A stretch of 64,000 nucleotides of DNA from [Eubacterium] yurii (GTDB lineage: Bacteria > Bacillota > Clostridia > Peptostreptococcales > Filifactoraceae): the NCBI GenBank assembly GCA_900167215.1, contig FUZS01000009.1, positions 62,001-126,000 on the forward strand, read 5' to 3'. Shown here one piece after another: positions 8,199 through 18,349 of the stretch; position 1 is the first letter of the stretch, and each line of letters opens with the position of its first letter. The notes below the pieces were generated by a model. That model worked only from the letters and a program-made list of their open reading frames with translations. It searched no databases and was not told where the DNA came from. The translations under genes and the position numbers were made by a program.

Positions 8199-10841
8199 AT
8201 GGAATTTATGAAAGCAAATGACATCAGAAAATCATTTTTAGATTTCTTTAAATCAAAGGAACATTATGTGAAAAACAGTTTTTCACTCGTTCCAAAAAAC
8301 GACAAGAGTCTACTCCTTATAAACGCAGGTATGGCACCGCTTAAAAATTACTTTTTGGGAATAGAAACTCCTCCGGCAAAAAGAATGGCAACATGTCAAA
8401 AATGCGTTAGAACGGGAGATATAGAAAATATAGGTAAGACTGCAAGACATGCTACTTTTTTTGAGATGCTCGGCAATTTTTCATTCGGAGATTATTTCAA
8501 AAATGAGGCTACAGCCTTTGCTTGGGAATTTGTAACCAAGGTACTTAAGATGGACGAAGAAAAACTCTGGGTTACAGTATATGAAGAAGACGAAGAAGCT
8601 CTTGGAATATGGAGAGATAAGGTAGGAGTCAATCCTGACAGAATAGTTAAGCTTGGTAAAGAGGATAATTTCTGGGAAATAGGCAACGGTCAAGGACCTT
8701 GCGGACCATGTTCCGAGATATATATAGACAGGGGAGAAGAATTTGGCTGCGGTCATAAAGACTGCAAGCCCGGTTGTGACTGTGACAGATTCTTAGAATT
8801 TTGGAATCTTGTATTTACTCAATTTGACAAGCAAGTTGACGGAAGTTACAAGAAATTGGAACATCCTAACATAGATACAGGAATGGGCTTGGAGAGAATG
8901 GCTTGCATAATGCAAGGTGTTGACTCTATATTTGACATAGACACAATGAAAAATATCAGAGACAAGGTATGTGAGATTTCAGGTAAAAAATATCAACAAG
9001 ACGAAAAAACTGATGTATCTATAAGAATAATCACTGACCATATCAGAGCTATAACTTTCATGGTAAGTGACGGCATAGTACCGTCAAATGAAGGTAGAGG
9101 ATATGTGCTTAGAAGATTGGCAAGAAGAGCTATGCGTCATGCTAAACTGCTCGGCATTGAACAAAAATTCATTGAGACTCTTGCAAACGTAGTTATAGAC
9201 GTATATCAAGACGGCTATGAAGAGCTTGGACAAAACAGAGACTATATAAACAAGGTACTAAAGATAGAAGAAGAAAAATTCGGTGAAACTATCGAAACTG
9301 GAATGAACATCTTAAATCAATATATAACAGATGCTCAAAAAGCTAATAACTCTAAGATAAATGGACAAGACGCATTTAAATTATATGACACTTACGGTTT
9401 TCCACTTGAACTTACCCTTGAAATAGCAGAAGAGAAAAATTGCTCAGTAGACATAGAGGAATTTGAGAATCAAATGGAAATGCAAAGACAAAGAGCGAGA
9501 AACGCAAGAGCAAAAGGCTCTGACATTGGCTGGAAAGATGAAATATCAAGCCTTGATTTATCAGTGAAAAGTTCAAAATTTATCGGATATGAAAAACTTG
9601 AAGATACAACTGTTATAGCTGATATAATAATTAACGGTAAACTATCAGACCAGGCAAATCAAGGTCAAGAAATCATATTGATTTTTGACAGGACTCCTTT
9701 TTATGCCGAATCAGGCGGTCAGGTAGGAGATACAGGTCTTATTAAAAATGCAGATATTGAAATACAAGTAAATAATGTTACTAAATCAACTAACGGTCTT
9801 TTCTTACACCATTGTAAGTTAAATAAAGGAGAGCTGAAAAAAGGCGATAAGGTCGAGCTTTTAGTAGATGTGAAAAATAGATTTGCCACAATGAGAAATC
9901 ATACAGCTACTCACTTACTACACAAGGCGCTTAAGATTGTACTTGGAGATCATATACAACAGGCAGGTTCATTGGTATCACCTGATAGACTGAGATTTGA
10001 CTTTAATCACTTCGCACAAGTGAGCAAGGAAGAGCTCATGAAGGTGGAACAACTTGTAAATGAACAGATTTACAATGCTATAGATGTGCAAACTCAGGTA
10101 ATGGACATAGAAGATGCTAAGAAAACAGGTGCCATGTCACTATTTGACGAAAAGTATGGAGAAACTGTAAGAGTGCTCAGCATTGGCGACTTTTCAAAAG
10201 AGTTCTGCGGTGGTACTCACGTTAAGAATTCCAATGATATAGGTATGTTCAAGATAGTATCTGAGGGTGGAGTAGCATCAGGAGTAAGAAGAATAGAGGC
10301 AATTACAGGATATAGCGTATACAACTTCATAGTTGAAAAACAAGAGCTCATTGAAAATGTATCTTCTACATTAAAGACTTCTCAAGATAATTTGCAAAAG
10401 AGAGCCTCAGACCTTATGGCTGAAAATAAGAATCTGCAAAAGAAGATCAAAGAAGTTCAAAGTGCAGGAGCAAAGACTGATATAGACTCTGTAATAAAAT
10501 CTGCAAAGAAAATCAATGATGTAAACTTAGTTATCTCATCTTTTGAAGATATGGAAGACGACATATTGAGAGATTTTGCACAAAATATAATAGACAAAGT
10601 GGAAAATTCGGTAGTAGTATTTTCAAATGTAAATACTGAAAATCAAAAACTGACATTCCTTTGCATGGTCGCTAAAAATCTTATACCGAAATACAATGCA
10701 GGAAAGATAGTAAAAGAAGTGGCTATGGTAACAGGCGGTAATGGCGGCGGAAAGCCGAATATGGCTATGGCAGGCGGAAAGGATGTTTCAAAGATACAAG
10801 AAGCGCTGTCAAAGGCTGAAGAAGTATTGGCAAATATATAA
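8199..10841 (+). CDS. alaS: Alanine--tRNA ligase AlaS
   Basis: AlaS charges tRNA-Ala and edits Ser- and Gly-tRNA-Ala in trans through its C-terminal half. The 880-residue protein is full length. The class II catalytic core includes FFEMLGNFSFGDYFK (about residue 87). The editing domain has zinc ligands HTATHLLH (about 567) and CGGTH (about 669). A coiled segment and a C-terminal domain with GGNGGGKPNMAMAGG follow. The start at 8199 has an AAAGGGAAG site. Expression is governed by the tRNA-Ala T-box directly upstream, and an intrinsic terminator follows at 10865. Confidence 0.98.
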   Translation: MEFMKANDIRKSFLDFFKSKEHYVKNSFSLVPKNDKSLLLINAGMAPLKNYFLGIETPPAKRMATCQKCVRTGDIENIGKTARHATFFEMLGNFSFGDYFKNEATAFAWEFVTKVLKMDEEKLWVTVYEEDEEALGIWRDKVGVNPDRIVKLGKEDNFWEIGNGQGPCGPCSEIYIDRGEEFGCGHKDCKPGCDCDRFLEFWNLVFTQFDKQVDGSYKKLEHPNIDTGMGLERMACIMQGVDSIFDIDTMKNIRDKVCEISGKKYQQDEKTDVSIRIITDHIRAITFMVSDGIVPSNEGRGYVLRRLARRAMRHAKLLGIEQKFIETLANVVIDVYQDGYEELGQNRDYINKVLKIEEEKFGETIETGMNILNQYITDAQKANNSKINGQDAFKLYDTYGFPLELTLEIAEEKNCSVDIEEFENQMEMQRQRARNARAKGSDIGWKDEISSLDLSVKSSKFIGYEKLEDTTVIADIIINGKLSDQANQGQEIILIFDRTPFYAESGGQVGDTGLIKNADIEIQVNNVTKSTNGLFLHHCKLNKGELKKGDKVELLVDVKNRFATMRNHTATHLLHKALKIVLGDHIQQAGSLVSPDRLRFDFNHFAQVSKEELMKVEQLVNEQIYNAIDVQTQVMDIEDAKKTGAMSLFDEKYGETVRVLSIGDFSKEFCGGTHVKNSNDIGMFKIVSEGGVASGVRRIEAITGYSVYNFIVEKQELIENVSSTLKTSQDNLQKRASDLMAENKNLQKKIKEVQSAGAKTDIDSVIKSAKKINDVNLVISSFEDMEDDILRDFAQNIIDKVENSVVVFSNVNTENQKLTFLCMVAKNLIPKYNAGKIVKEVAMVTGGNGGGKPNMAMAGGKDVSKIQEALSKAEEVLANI

Positions 10842-10864
10842 GATTAAATAAAAAGTAGTATAAT

Positions 10865-10894
10865 CCCCCTTTTTCAAAAAATAAGGGGGGTTTT
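10865..10894 (+). terminator. Intrinsic terminator of alaS
   Basis: CCCCCTT (10865-10871) pairs with AAGGGGG (10883-10889) and is followed by GTTTT. It lies 23 bases after the alaS stop codon. Confidence 0.8.
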
Positions 10895-10931
10895 ACATTT
10901 TTGCAGATATAATTTATAATAATATTAACAG

Positions 10932-10960
10932 TTGATATTTTTTACTGTAAATTATATAAT
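10932..10960 (+). promoter_or_regulatory. Promoter of der
   Basis: TTGATA (10932-10937) and a consensus TATAAT (10955-10960) are spaced by 17 bases, about 125 bases upstream of der. Confidence 0.7.
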
Positions 10961-11084
10961 ATTAATGTTTTAGTCATATCATTATATGATTATAACAATA
11001 TTCATTTGATTAATGGAAAAATAATTGAAATTAAAAAATCAAAAATAATAATTAAGTATTTTAAAATAAAAAGGGGGCAAACTT

Positions 11085-12404
11085 ATGAAAAAAACTGTTG
11101 CGATAGTAGGCAGACCTAATGTGGGGAAATCGACTCTTTTTAACAGATTGGTGGGCGAAAAAATCTCAATAGTGGAAGATACTCCCGGAGTTACAAGAGA
11201 CAGGATTTTTGCAGATGTCAACTGGCTGACATATACTTTCACATTAATTGATACAGGCGGTATAGAGACAGATACCGAGGAGATGATACCTGCTATGATG
11301 AGGAAACAAGCTCAGGTGGCAATTGATATGTCAGATGTCATAATGTTTGTACTTGACGGTAAAAATGGACTTCATCCACAGGATTTTGAAGTGGGAACCA
11401 TGCTTAGAAAGTCGAAAAAACCTGTAATATTGGTTGTAAATAAGGTTGACGGTTCAAAATTGCCTGATGATTATTACGACTTTTATCAGCTTGGATTTGA
11501 TGACATGTATGCAGTATCAGCGTCACAGGGACTTGGAATAGGAGACTTACTTGATGAAGTGGTAGGGCTTTTTCCAAAAGACGAGCTTGAAATTGAAGAA
11601 GATGACTCAATAAAGGTAGCGATAGTAGGTAGGCCTAATGCAGGTAAGTCATCAATACTAAATGCCATCATAGGAGAAGAAAGAACCATAGTATCTCCTA
11701 TAGCAGGTACTACAAGGGATGCAATAGATGAAAAATGCGAAATTGATGGCAAAAGCTACACATTTATTGATACAGCCGGTATAAGAAAGAAAAATAAGAT
11801 ATTTGACAATATAGAAAAGTATTCAGTGCTAAGGTCATACACAGCCATAGAAAGATGCGACGTAGTGCTTATGGTTATAGATGCTACTGAAATGGTATCA
11901 GAACAGGATACCAAGATTGCAGGTCTGGCACATGAGGCAGGCAAACCTGTCATTATAGTCATAAATAAGTGGGATTTGATAGACAAAAGTACAAATACCA
12001 TGAGAGATTATACTGCAGATGTGAGAAATGCCCTCGCCTATATGCAGTATGCCAAGATAGAATTTGTATCTGCAATGACAGGCAAGAGACTAAATAATAT
12101 TATAACTCAGATTGATTATGTACTTGAACAGTCAAAAAAGAGACTGTCAACAGGTGTACTCAACGATGTTATCGGTGATGCTGTACTTCACAATCAACCG
12201 CCGTCAGACAAGGGCAAGAGACTTAAGATATACTATGCTACTCAAGCTGGAGTACAACCGCCTACATTTGTCATCTTCATCAATGACAAAGAATTATTTC
12301 ACTTTTCATACAAGAGATACCTTGAAAACAAGATAAGGGAAAACTTCGGCTTTGACGGTACTGTAATAAGGATAATAGCAAGAGAAAAGGGCGAAAACAA
12401 GTAA
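11085..12404 (+). CDS. der: Ribosome-biogenesis GTPase Der (EngA)
   Basis: Der is the double-GTPase required for maturation of the 50S subunit. Two tandem G domains are visible: G1 motif GRPNVGKST (residue about 8) with G3 DTGG and G4 NKVD, then a second GRPNAGKSS (about 182) with DTAG and NKWD. A C-terminal KH-like domain of about 90 residues follows. The 439-residue length is normal. The start has a strong AAAGGGGG site, a GGGGG form used repeatedly in this window. recX follows closely, so the two may be co-transcribed. Confidence 0.97.
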   Translation: MKKTVAIVGRPNVGKSTLFNRLVGEKISIVEDTPGVTRDRIFADVNWLTYTFTLIDTGGIETDTEEMIPAMMRKQAQVAIDMSDVIMFVLDGKNGLHPQDFEVGTMLRKSKKPVILVVNKVDGSKLPDDYYDFYQLGFDDMYAVSASQGLGIGDLLDEVVGLFPKDELEIEEDDSIKVAIVGRPNAGKSSILNAIIGEERTIVSPIAGTTRDAIDEKCEIDGKSYTFIDTAGIRKKNKIFDNIEKYSVLRSYTAIERCDVVLMVIDATEMVSEQDTKIAGLAHEAGKPVIIVINKWDLIDKSTNTMRDYTADVRNALAYMQYAKIEFVSAMTGKRLNNIITQIDYVLEQSKKRLSTGVLNDVIGDAVLHNQPPSDKGKRLKIYYATQAGVQPPTFVIFINDKELFHFSYKRYLENKIRENFGFDGTVIRIIAREKGENK

Positions 12405-12436
12405 GTTTATATTTGCATTACAAGATTGCGAGAAAA

Positions 12437-13093
12437 ATGTATAAGATATTAAAAATTACAAAAAAACTCAACGGCAATTTCAATTTATATATCAAAGACT
12501 ACAAGGATGAAAAGTTGGAAGTACATCTCGAAACTCTCTACAGTTATGGACTTTTGTCAAAAAAGGAGATGGACGAGAAAGAGTTTGAAGATATGTTGGC
12601 AGAAAATGAAAAAAAACTTGCTAAACAAAAGGCATTAAAGACTCTAAGTATGGCAAACAAGACTAAAAAAGAGATGATATTAAAGCTGAAACAGTCGAAG
12701 TTTTCAACTGAGGCTATAGACTATGCCATGACTTTTGTGGACAGGTATGACTTCATTGACGAGGAAAATATTGCTAAGACCTTGGTAGAAGGCAAATACA
12801 GCAAGAAAAGATATTCAAAAAGGGCAATGATGTCAAAACTAAGACAAAAAGGCATCAGCTCGGATGTTATAGGAGACTCCGTAAAAGATATAGGAGACGA
12901 TGAAGAGTTTGAAAATGCGATGTATTTTGCTCAAAAAAAGCTGAGAACTATAAGAGATGACGATAAGTACAAGGTCAGAAACAAACTTATGTCAGCCCTC
13001 AGCTACAGAGGTTTTTCCTATGATATTATAAGAAGAGTGAGCGAACATTTACTCAAAGACTTTGGGCAAGAAGATGAGTATTATTATGATTGA
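12437..13093 (+). CDS. recX: Regulatory protein RecX
   Basis: RecX modulates RecA filament assembly. The protein is a set of three-helix RecX repeats, recognisable from segments such as LKQSKFSTEAIDYAMTFVDRY and LRQKGISSDVIGDS, with a highly charged composition typical of the family. I choose ATG 12437 (MYKILKITKK, 218 residues). An in-frame TTG at 12413 would add eight residues, but neither has a convincing Shine-Dalgarno site. It lies 32 bases after der and 55 before the Lon-like protease. Confidence 0.85.
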   Translation: MYKILKITKKLNGNFNLYIKDYKDEKLEVHLETLYSYGLLSKKEMDEKEFEDMLAENEKKLAKQKALKTLSMANKTKKEMILKLKQSKFSTEAIDYAMTFVDRYDFIDEENIAKTLVEGKYSKKRYSKRAMMSKLRQKGISSDVIGDSVKDIGDDEEFENAMYFAQKKLRTIRDDDKYKVRNKLMSALSYRGFSYDIIRRVSEHLLKDFGQEDEYYYD

Positions 13094-13148
13094 CTTACTT
13101 ACTACTGTAATAACATATGGAAAAGCAAGGATGAGAAAAGGGGAATAA

Positions 13149-15521
13149 ATGACTAAGAATATAGAAAAATATGAGATAAGTCCTGAACAGATGACTTCAA
13201 AAATAAAGATAAGTAATCTTGAATTTAAAACTACAAAGGATCTCAAGCCTTTTGAAGAAATTTTGGGACAGGAAAGAGCAACTCAGGCGATTAATTTCGG
13301 CGTGAATATGAAGATAAAAGGATATAACATCTATGTATGTGGCTATACAGGTACAGGCAGAAACAGTTATATCAAAAAGGTAACTCAAAGCTACGCTAAA
13401 GAGAACTTTGACAAGAATAAGCTCAAAGATTATGTTTATGTATATAATTTCAAGGATGAATACTCGCCTATAAGTATTTCCTTTCCTGCGGGCAAGGGTA
13501 AGGAATTCCAAAAAGATATGGAAGAAATGCACAAGGCAGTAAGAAAAAATCTTATAAAAGATTTTACAACGGTAAAATATGCAAATGAGTCCATGAAGTT
13601 TTCCATTGACTATGAAAACAAGGTGGAAGGCATAATTGACAGACTTAACGAAAAAGCTATGAAAAAACGTGTAATCTTCCATATAGGTGAAGACGGTCTT
13701 GTCAGTATGCCACTTAACAAAGACTATTCCATACCTACAGAAGAAGACATAGAAAATTTTACAGATGAAGATTTCGTAAAATTCAAAACTGCTTCCAATA
13801 AGCTACACAAAGAGCTTACTAAGGCTATGGACGAGATGAGAAAAGCTGAGGAAGAATATAACTTACTGATTGAAAACTATGACAAAAAGCTTGCTCTTAA
13901 TACGCTTGAAATTATCTTTAAGAGATATTTTGGAGATTGCAAAGACGAGAAGATTCTTTCTTACCTTTTTGATATGAAGGAAGATATAATCAAAAATCTT
14001 GATAAGTTCAAACAGGTAAACTCAAAAAATAAGGTGATTTTCACTGCAATGAAGGTCAATAAGGCATTTTTTGACAGATACAAGGTCAACCTATTCATAG
14101 ATAATTCTCAAAAAGACACATTGCCGGTAATAGAAGAGACTAATCCGACATATTACAATCTCAACGGTTATTTGGAATATAAAAATAGACAGGGCTCATT
14201 TATCACGAGTTTTTTGGATATAAAAGCAGGAGCGCTCCAAAAGGCAAACGGCGGATTCTTAGTGATAAATATAAACGACCTGCTCAAAAATCCGTATTCT
14301 TGGGACTGTATAAAAAGGACACTCAAAACAAGGACAGCAACTATAGATTCGCTTTCAGAATACAATAACTACATCCTTACCACTTCACTAAAACCTGAAA
14401 AGATGGAGATAGATGTCAAGGTAATATTCATAGGTGACTATGAAACCTACGAGTTGTTGTACGATTTTGATGAGGACTTCCAAAAATTATTTAAGATATT
14501 GTCTGAATTTGACATAGAAATGGACAACACTAAGGCAAATCAGGAGAAGTTTGCCCGTTCGCTTAAGACTCATTGCGATAAAAAGGATATAAAGCCTCTC
14601 ACGAGGGATGCTGTATTTGAGATGATAAGATATTCCAATAGATTGGCTGAAGATAAGAATAAGCTTTCATCAAGATACAACAAGATAATGGAATTGGTAT
14701 ACGAGGCTAACTATCTTTCTGAGTCAAAAAATAAAAATATAAGCCAAAAAGATATACTAAAGGCTTTGGAATTTAAAAAGTTTAGAAATAACAGATATCA
14801 GGAAAAACTCTATGAAATGTACAAAGACGGTACTTTGCTAATTGATATTGAGGGAGAAAAGGTAGGACAGATAAACGGTCTTGTCGTCATATCAGAGGGA
14901 GAGTATTCCTTTGGCAGTCCTTCCAAGATAACAGCATCGACTTATATAGGCAAAGAGGGAATAATCAATATAGAAAGGGAAGTAAAAAATACCGGTGCCT
15001 CACATGACAAGGGTATAATGATACTTTCAGGATACCTTGGTGAGAGATACGGTAAGGATAAGTCACTATCTTTCACTAGCTCCATAACATTTGAGCAAAA
15101 TTACGGATATATAGATGGAGACAGTGCCTCATCTACAGAACTATATCTGCTTTTTTCATCCATAGCGGATCTCCCTATAAAACAATATATCGCAGTGACA
15201 GGCTCTGTCAGTCAAAAGGGTGAGATACAACCTATAGGCGGAGTAAATGAAAAAATAGAAGGCTTCTTCGATATATGTACTGCCAATGGATTAAACTCAA
15301 AGCAGGGTGTAATAATACCTAAGCTCAATGTACAAAATCTAATACTCAAACAGGAGGTCATAGATGCGTGTGAAAAGGGACTCTTCCACATCTATGCAGT
15401 ATCTACTGTTGATGAGGGCTTGGAGATATTGACAGGTCTTAACAAAAAACAGATAGATGAAAAGATGAACAAGGTTCTTCAGGAATACACTGACTATTTC
15501 GAGGGTGAAGAAGAGGAATAA
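13149..15521 (+). CDS. Lon-like ATP-dependent protease (AAA_32/LonB-LonC-like)
   Basis: This is a cytoplasmic Lon-superfamily protease with an AAA_32-type N-terminal region, as in the YcbZ/LonC group. Its P-loop reads GYTGTGRNS (about residues 64-72), with Arg where Lys is usual, so ATP hydrolysis may be altered. The proteolytic domain is intact: Ser in DGDSASSTE (about 659) and Lys in VNEKIEG (about 702) form the Lon Ser-Lys dyad, and GGVNEKIEGFFDIC is the family signature. The 790-residue length fits. A good GGGG site precedes the ATG, and a 14-bp terminator follows at 15554. Natural substrates are unknown. Confidence 0.88.
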   Translation: MTKNIEKYEISPEQMTSKIKISNLEFKTTKDLKPFEEILGQERATQAINFGVNMKIKGYNIYVCGYTGTGRNSYIKKVTQSYAKENFDKNKLKDYVYVYNFKDEYSPISISFPAGKGKEFQKDMEEMHKAVRKNLIKDFTTVKYANESMKFSIDYENKVEGIIDRLNEKAMKKRVIFHIGEDGLVSMPLNKDYSIPTEEDIENFTDEDFVKFKTASNKLHKELTKAMDEMRKAEEEYNLLIENYDKKLALNTLEIIFKRYFGDCKDEKILSYLFDMKEDIIKNLDKFKQVNSKNKVIFTAMKVNKAFFDRYKVNLFIDNSQKDTLPVIEETNPTYYNLNGYLEYKNRQGSFITSFLDIKAGALQKANGGFLVININDLLKNPYSWDCIKRTLKTRTATIDSLSEYNNYILTTSLKPEKMEIDVKVIFIGDYETYELLYDFDEDFQKLFKILSEFDIEMDNTKANQEKFARSLKTHCDKKDIKPLTRDAVFEMIRYSNRLAEDKNKLSSRYNKIMELVYEANYLSESKNKNISQKDILKALEFKKFRNNRYQEKLYEMYKDGTLLIDIEGEKVGQINGLVVISEGEYSFGSPSKITASTYIGKEGIINIEREVKNTGASHDKGIMILSGYLGERYGKDKSLSFTSSITFEQNYGYIDGDSASSTELYLLFSSIADLPIKQYIAVTGSVSQKGEIQPIGGVNEKIEGFFDICTANGLNSKQGVIIPKLNVQNLILKQEVIDACEKGLFHIYAVSTVDEGLEILTGLNKKQIDEKMNKVLQEYTDYFEGEEEE

Positions 15522-15553
15522 AAAGAATTTGTTGATATATCAATAATGTTTTT

Positions 15554-15610
15554 AAATAGTCTTTGATGGTGCAAGATAAGAAATCTTAGCATTATCAAAG
15601 ACTATTTTTT
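15554..15610 (+). terminator. Intrinsic terminator of the der-recX-lon region
   Basis: A perfect 14-bp inverted repeat, AAATAGTCTTTGAT (15554-15567) against ATCAAAGACTATTT (15594-15607), ends in a T run. It lies 32 bases after the protease stop codon. Confidence 0.85.
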
Positions 15611-15737
15611 ATTTTTAAGAAATAAGAAAAAAATTTTATAAAAACACTTTCCTTGATTGTGAAAAATTAATATCAGTGCTATAATTAACATAAGTTCAAT
15701 TATCTGAAATTATACAAAATTATTATTTTTATTTTAC

Positions 15738-15867
15738 TTATACTAAACTCTATTTATACTATAGATTTTATCCTAATGATACTCTTTAGTATATCTTTTG
15801 TTAATAGATTTTTAGTGTATCAATTTTTATAAAATAATTCATTTATTCTATTAGATTTTAGTATTAA
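15738..15867 (+). repeat. MITE-like intergenic element, copy A
   Basis: A 130-bp AT-rich element begins with TTATACTAA and ends with GATTTTAGTATTAA, imperfect terminal inverted repeats. Its right end matches copies B (43420) and C (44548) closely, and all three are 129-130 bp long. It is noncoding and lies in the 506-base gap before the tandem membrane proteins. The rest of that gap shows nothing else I can support. Confidence 0.65.
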
Positions 15868-16027
15868 TTACCGGATAGATTGGTATATACTGATTTCTAA
15901 TAGTATATTGATATTTTTATAATGAAAGATGGTATTAAAAAGTAAAACTATTGATTATCCTAATAAAATTTAGTATAAGTTCAAAATTTTTCACGCCAGC
16001 TATTTTATTTTCAAAGAGGGGTTTAAA

Positions 16028-16639
16028 ATGGATGATTTAATATTGTTATTTGTAGCATCAGGAGGAATTGAGTTTTTTCGTGTAGACGCTTTCTTTATGT
16101 GTCTTGCTTTTATTAGTTATGTAGTAAGAGTTTTTGCTTATAAGAAATTGTTAAATACATATTTTGGACTTATACCTGTTTTTGGTGATATAGTATGTAT
16201 GAGAAGAATTGGCTTAAAATTTAATAACAGTTATACATCAAGATATACGATATTTGGGGTCTTATCAAAGATATCTTTATCATTTTTTACTATTGTAATA
16301 AGGCTACTGATAGGATTTTTAGCAGTATATTTTTTCATGGGAATTATAAGTTTTTTTAAGCCTAGTGAAGATGTTCAAAATCATTCTTATTTTAATTTAT
16401 CATTAGATCAGATAAATATTATTATATATGTATTGTTTGTTTTTATTATAATCAGTATAGTGTCAATAGGGCTAAATATATATTATAGAAATAAAATTAT
16501 AAAACCTCTTATTCAACTCAATGTTGATGTTAAAAAACAAGGCTCAATAATATTTTGGTCTACTTTAATACCTTTAGTATTTTATATATGGATACTAAGA
16601 GCTAAATCACTGATTAAATTAGATGAAATGATTGAATAA
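16028..16639 (+). CDS. Polytopic membrane protein, first of two tandem paralogues
   Basis: I do not recognise the family. The 203-residue protein has about four or five membrane helices. The loop motif AYKKLLNTYFGLIPVFGDIV and the C-terminal FYIWILRAKSLIKLDEM are shared with the next gene, so the pair arose by tandem duplication. The positively charged loop after helix 1 and an acidic C-terminus are conserved between the two. No enzymatic motif is visible. A GAGGGG site precedes the ATG. Small membrane proteins of this type sometimes confer immunity, but nothing here proves that. Confidence 0.75.
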   Translation: MDDLILLFVASGGIEFFRVDAFFMCLAFISYVVRVFAYKKLLNTYFGLIPVFGDIVCMRRIGLKFNNSYTSRYTIFGVLSKISLSFFTIVIRLLIGFLAVYFFMGIISFFKPSEDVQNHSYFNLSLDQINIIIYVLFVFIIISIVSIGLNIYYRNKIIKPLIQLNVDVKKQGSIIFWSTLIPLVFYIWILRAKSLIKLDEMIE

Positions 16640-16726
16640 AGCTTATATTGAAATAACATTTTTCTTGGTAAAGGGTTTAGAATCGTGAAAATAATACAAT
16701 AGATAATTGCTAAAAGGGGATTTCAT

Positions 16727-17332
16727 ATGATGTTTTTATTTGATAATGTGCATATTTTGGGAAGATATATTCAAATAAAAGATTTAATTTTTATTATTTT
16801 CTCTATAATATGTTATGTATTAAGAGGCTTTGCCTATAAAAAACTTGAAAACAGTTATTTAGGTTTTATTCCTATTATTGGCGATATTATATGTATGTTG
16901 AGCATTGGGAATGAATACGGTTTTAAACATAAGGTCAAATATGTTGTTTCTTCTTTGATATCAGTAGTTGTAAAGCATATAATTCCTAAAATATTACATG
17001 CTTTTTTGATATATTCAGGGATGGTTGCCATGGCAGCATATGCAGATATAATGCTTTATTTACGAAAATCTAAACCAGTACTGTTAAATTGGCTTTTAGG
17101 TGCTTCATGGTGGATAGTACTCATTGCATTAATTATTGTTTTAATATTTATGCTCTTTCTTCTCTTCAACTTTATTTTTAGATATATGATATTAAGACCT
17201 TTAATTGGAGAAATTATTCCTTCTGGAAAGGTAATACTATTTACTTTTATATTTTCTCTCTTTCCTTTTATATTCTATATTTGGATATTAAAAAGCAAAG
17301 CACTTGAAGAATGGGATGAGATTAATACTTGA
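16727..17332 (+). CDS. Polytopic membrane protein, second of two tandem paralogues
   Basis: This 201-residue paralogue of the preceding gene is colinear with it over the full length. It shares AYKKLENSYLGFIPIIGDII near the N-terminus, a central long hydrophobic stretch and FYIWILKSKALEEWDEI at the C-terminus. About five membrane helices are predicted by eye. An AAAAGGGG site precedes the ATG. The 87-base gap contains no terminator, so both genes are probably on one transcript. Function unknown. Confidence 0.75.
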   Translation: MMFLFDNVHILGRYIQIKDLIFIIFSIICYVLRGFAYKKLENSYLGFIPIIGDIICMLSIGNEYGFKHKVKYVVSSLISVVVKHIIPKILHAFLIYSGMVAMAAYADIMLYLRKSKPVLLNWLLGASWWIVLIALIIVLIFMLFLLFNFIFRYMILRPLIGEIIPSGKVILFTFIFSLFPFIFYIWILKSKALEEWDEINT

Positions 17333-17485
17333 AATATATTAAATGTCTATAGTCAGTATAAATATTTGTCAATAAAGGTTTGAAATTTTAGAATAAAGGA
17401 AATAATAAAAGTTACTATATACTGTTTAAAGCTGGTGTTATATAAATATTTTGAAAAAAACTCAAAAGACAAGGAGGTTTTTAAA

Positions 17486-18349
17486 ATGTATGATAAGACG
17501 ATAAAATTGTCAAATGGCATTGATGTTCCTGTTCTTGCACTTGGGACTTGGCTTATAGATGATGACTTTGTAAGCGATGCTGTAAGACAGGCGGTAAAAA
17601 TAGGATATCGTCATATAGATACGGCTCAGGCTTATGGGAATGAACGTGGAGTAGGCGAGGGAATAAGAACTTGCGGTGTAGAGCGAAGCCGGATGTTTGT
17701 AGCTTCAAAGGTAGCAGCTGAGCATAAGACTTACGAACAGGCAGCTAAAGGCATAGAAAATACACTTAAAATAATGAATATTGACTACCTTGATATGATG
17801 ATAATACATTCTCCTCAGCCTTGGATGGAAGTAAATCAATCTGACAATCGCTATGTAGAAGGCAATAGACAGGCATGGAAGGCTCTTGAGGATGCGTATA
17901 AAGCAGGAAAAATAAAAGCTATAGGGGTATCAAATTTTCTTCAAGGAGATATTGAATCCCTGCTTGAGACTGCAGAGATAAAACCTATGGTAAATCAGGT
18001 GCTTTGTCATATTTCAAATACCCCTTTGTCGCTTATAAAATATTGTCAGGAAAATGGCATAGTAATGGAAGCTTACTCTCCAATAGCACATGGGGAAGCT
18101 ATGAAAAATGAAATAATAGCAGACATGGCAAAAAAATACAATGTAAGTATACCGCAACTTTGTATCCGTTATGACATCCAACTTGGGATGATAGTTCTTC
18201 CAAAAACGGAAAATCCTGAACATATGAAAAGTAATGCGGATGTGGACTTTGAAATAAGTAAAGAAGATATGGAAGAGTTAATTAATATTGAAAAGATAAA
18301 AGATTACGGAGAGCATGGATTCTTTCCGGTATTTGGAGGTAAACTTTAA
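17486..18349 (+). CDS. Aldo/keto reductase
   Basis: An NAD(P)H-dependent aldo/keto reductase of 287 residues with a TIM-barrel fold. The catalytic tetrad is visible: Asp in HIDTAQ, Tyr in QAYGNERGVG, Lys in VASKVA and His in IIHSP. The coenzyme-binding loop near the C-terminus contains VLPKTENPEHMKSN. I choose ATG 17486 because AAGGAGG lies 7 bases upstream; an in-frame ATG at 17435 would add 17 residues without a site. Its TAA overlaps the ATG of the flavodoxin gene by one base, so reductase and flavodoxin are translated together. The physiological substrate is not evident. Confidence 0.93.
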   Translation: MYDKTIKLSNGIDVPVLALGTWLIDDDFVSDAVRQAVKIGYRHIDTAQAYGNERGVGEGIRTCGVERSRMFVASKVAAEHKTYEQAAKGIENTLKIMNIDYLDMMIIHSPQPWMEVNQSDNRYVEGNRQAWKALEDAYKAGKIKAIGVSNFLQGDIESLLETAEIKPMVNQVLCHISNTPLSLIKYCQENGIVMEAYSPIAHGEAMKNEIIADMAKKYNVSIPQLCIRYDIQLGMIVLPKTENPEHMKSNADVDFEISKEDMEELINIEKIKDYGEHGFFPVFGGKL

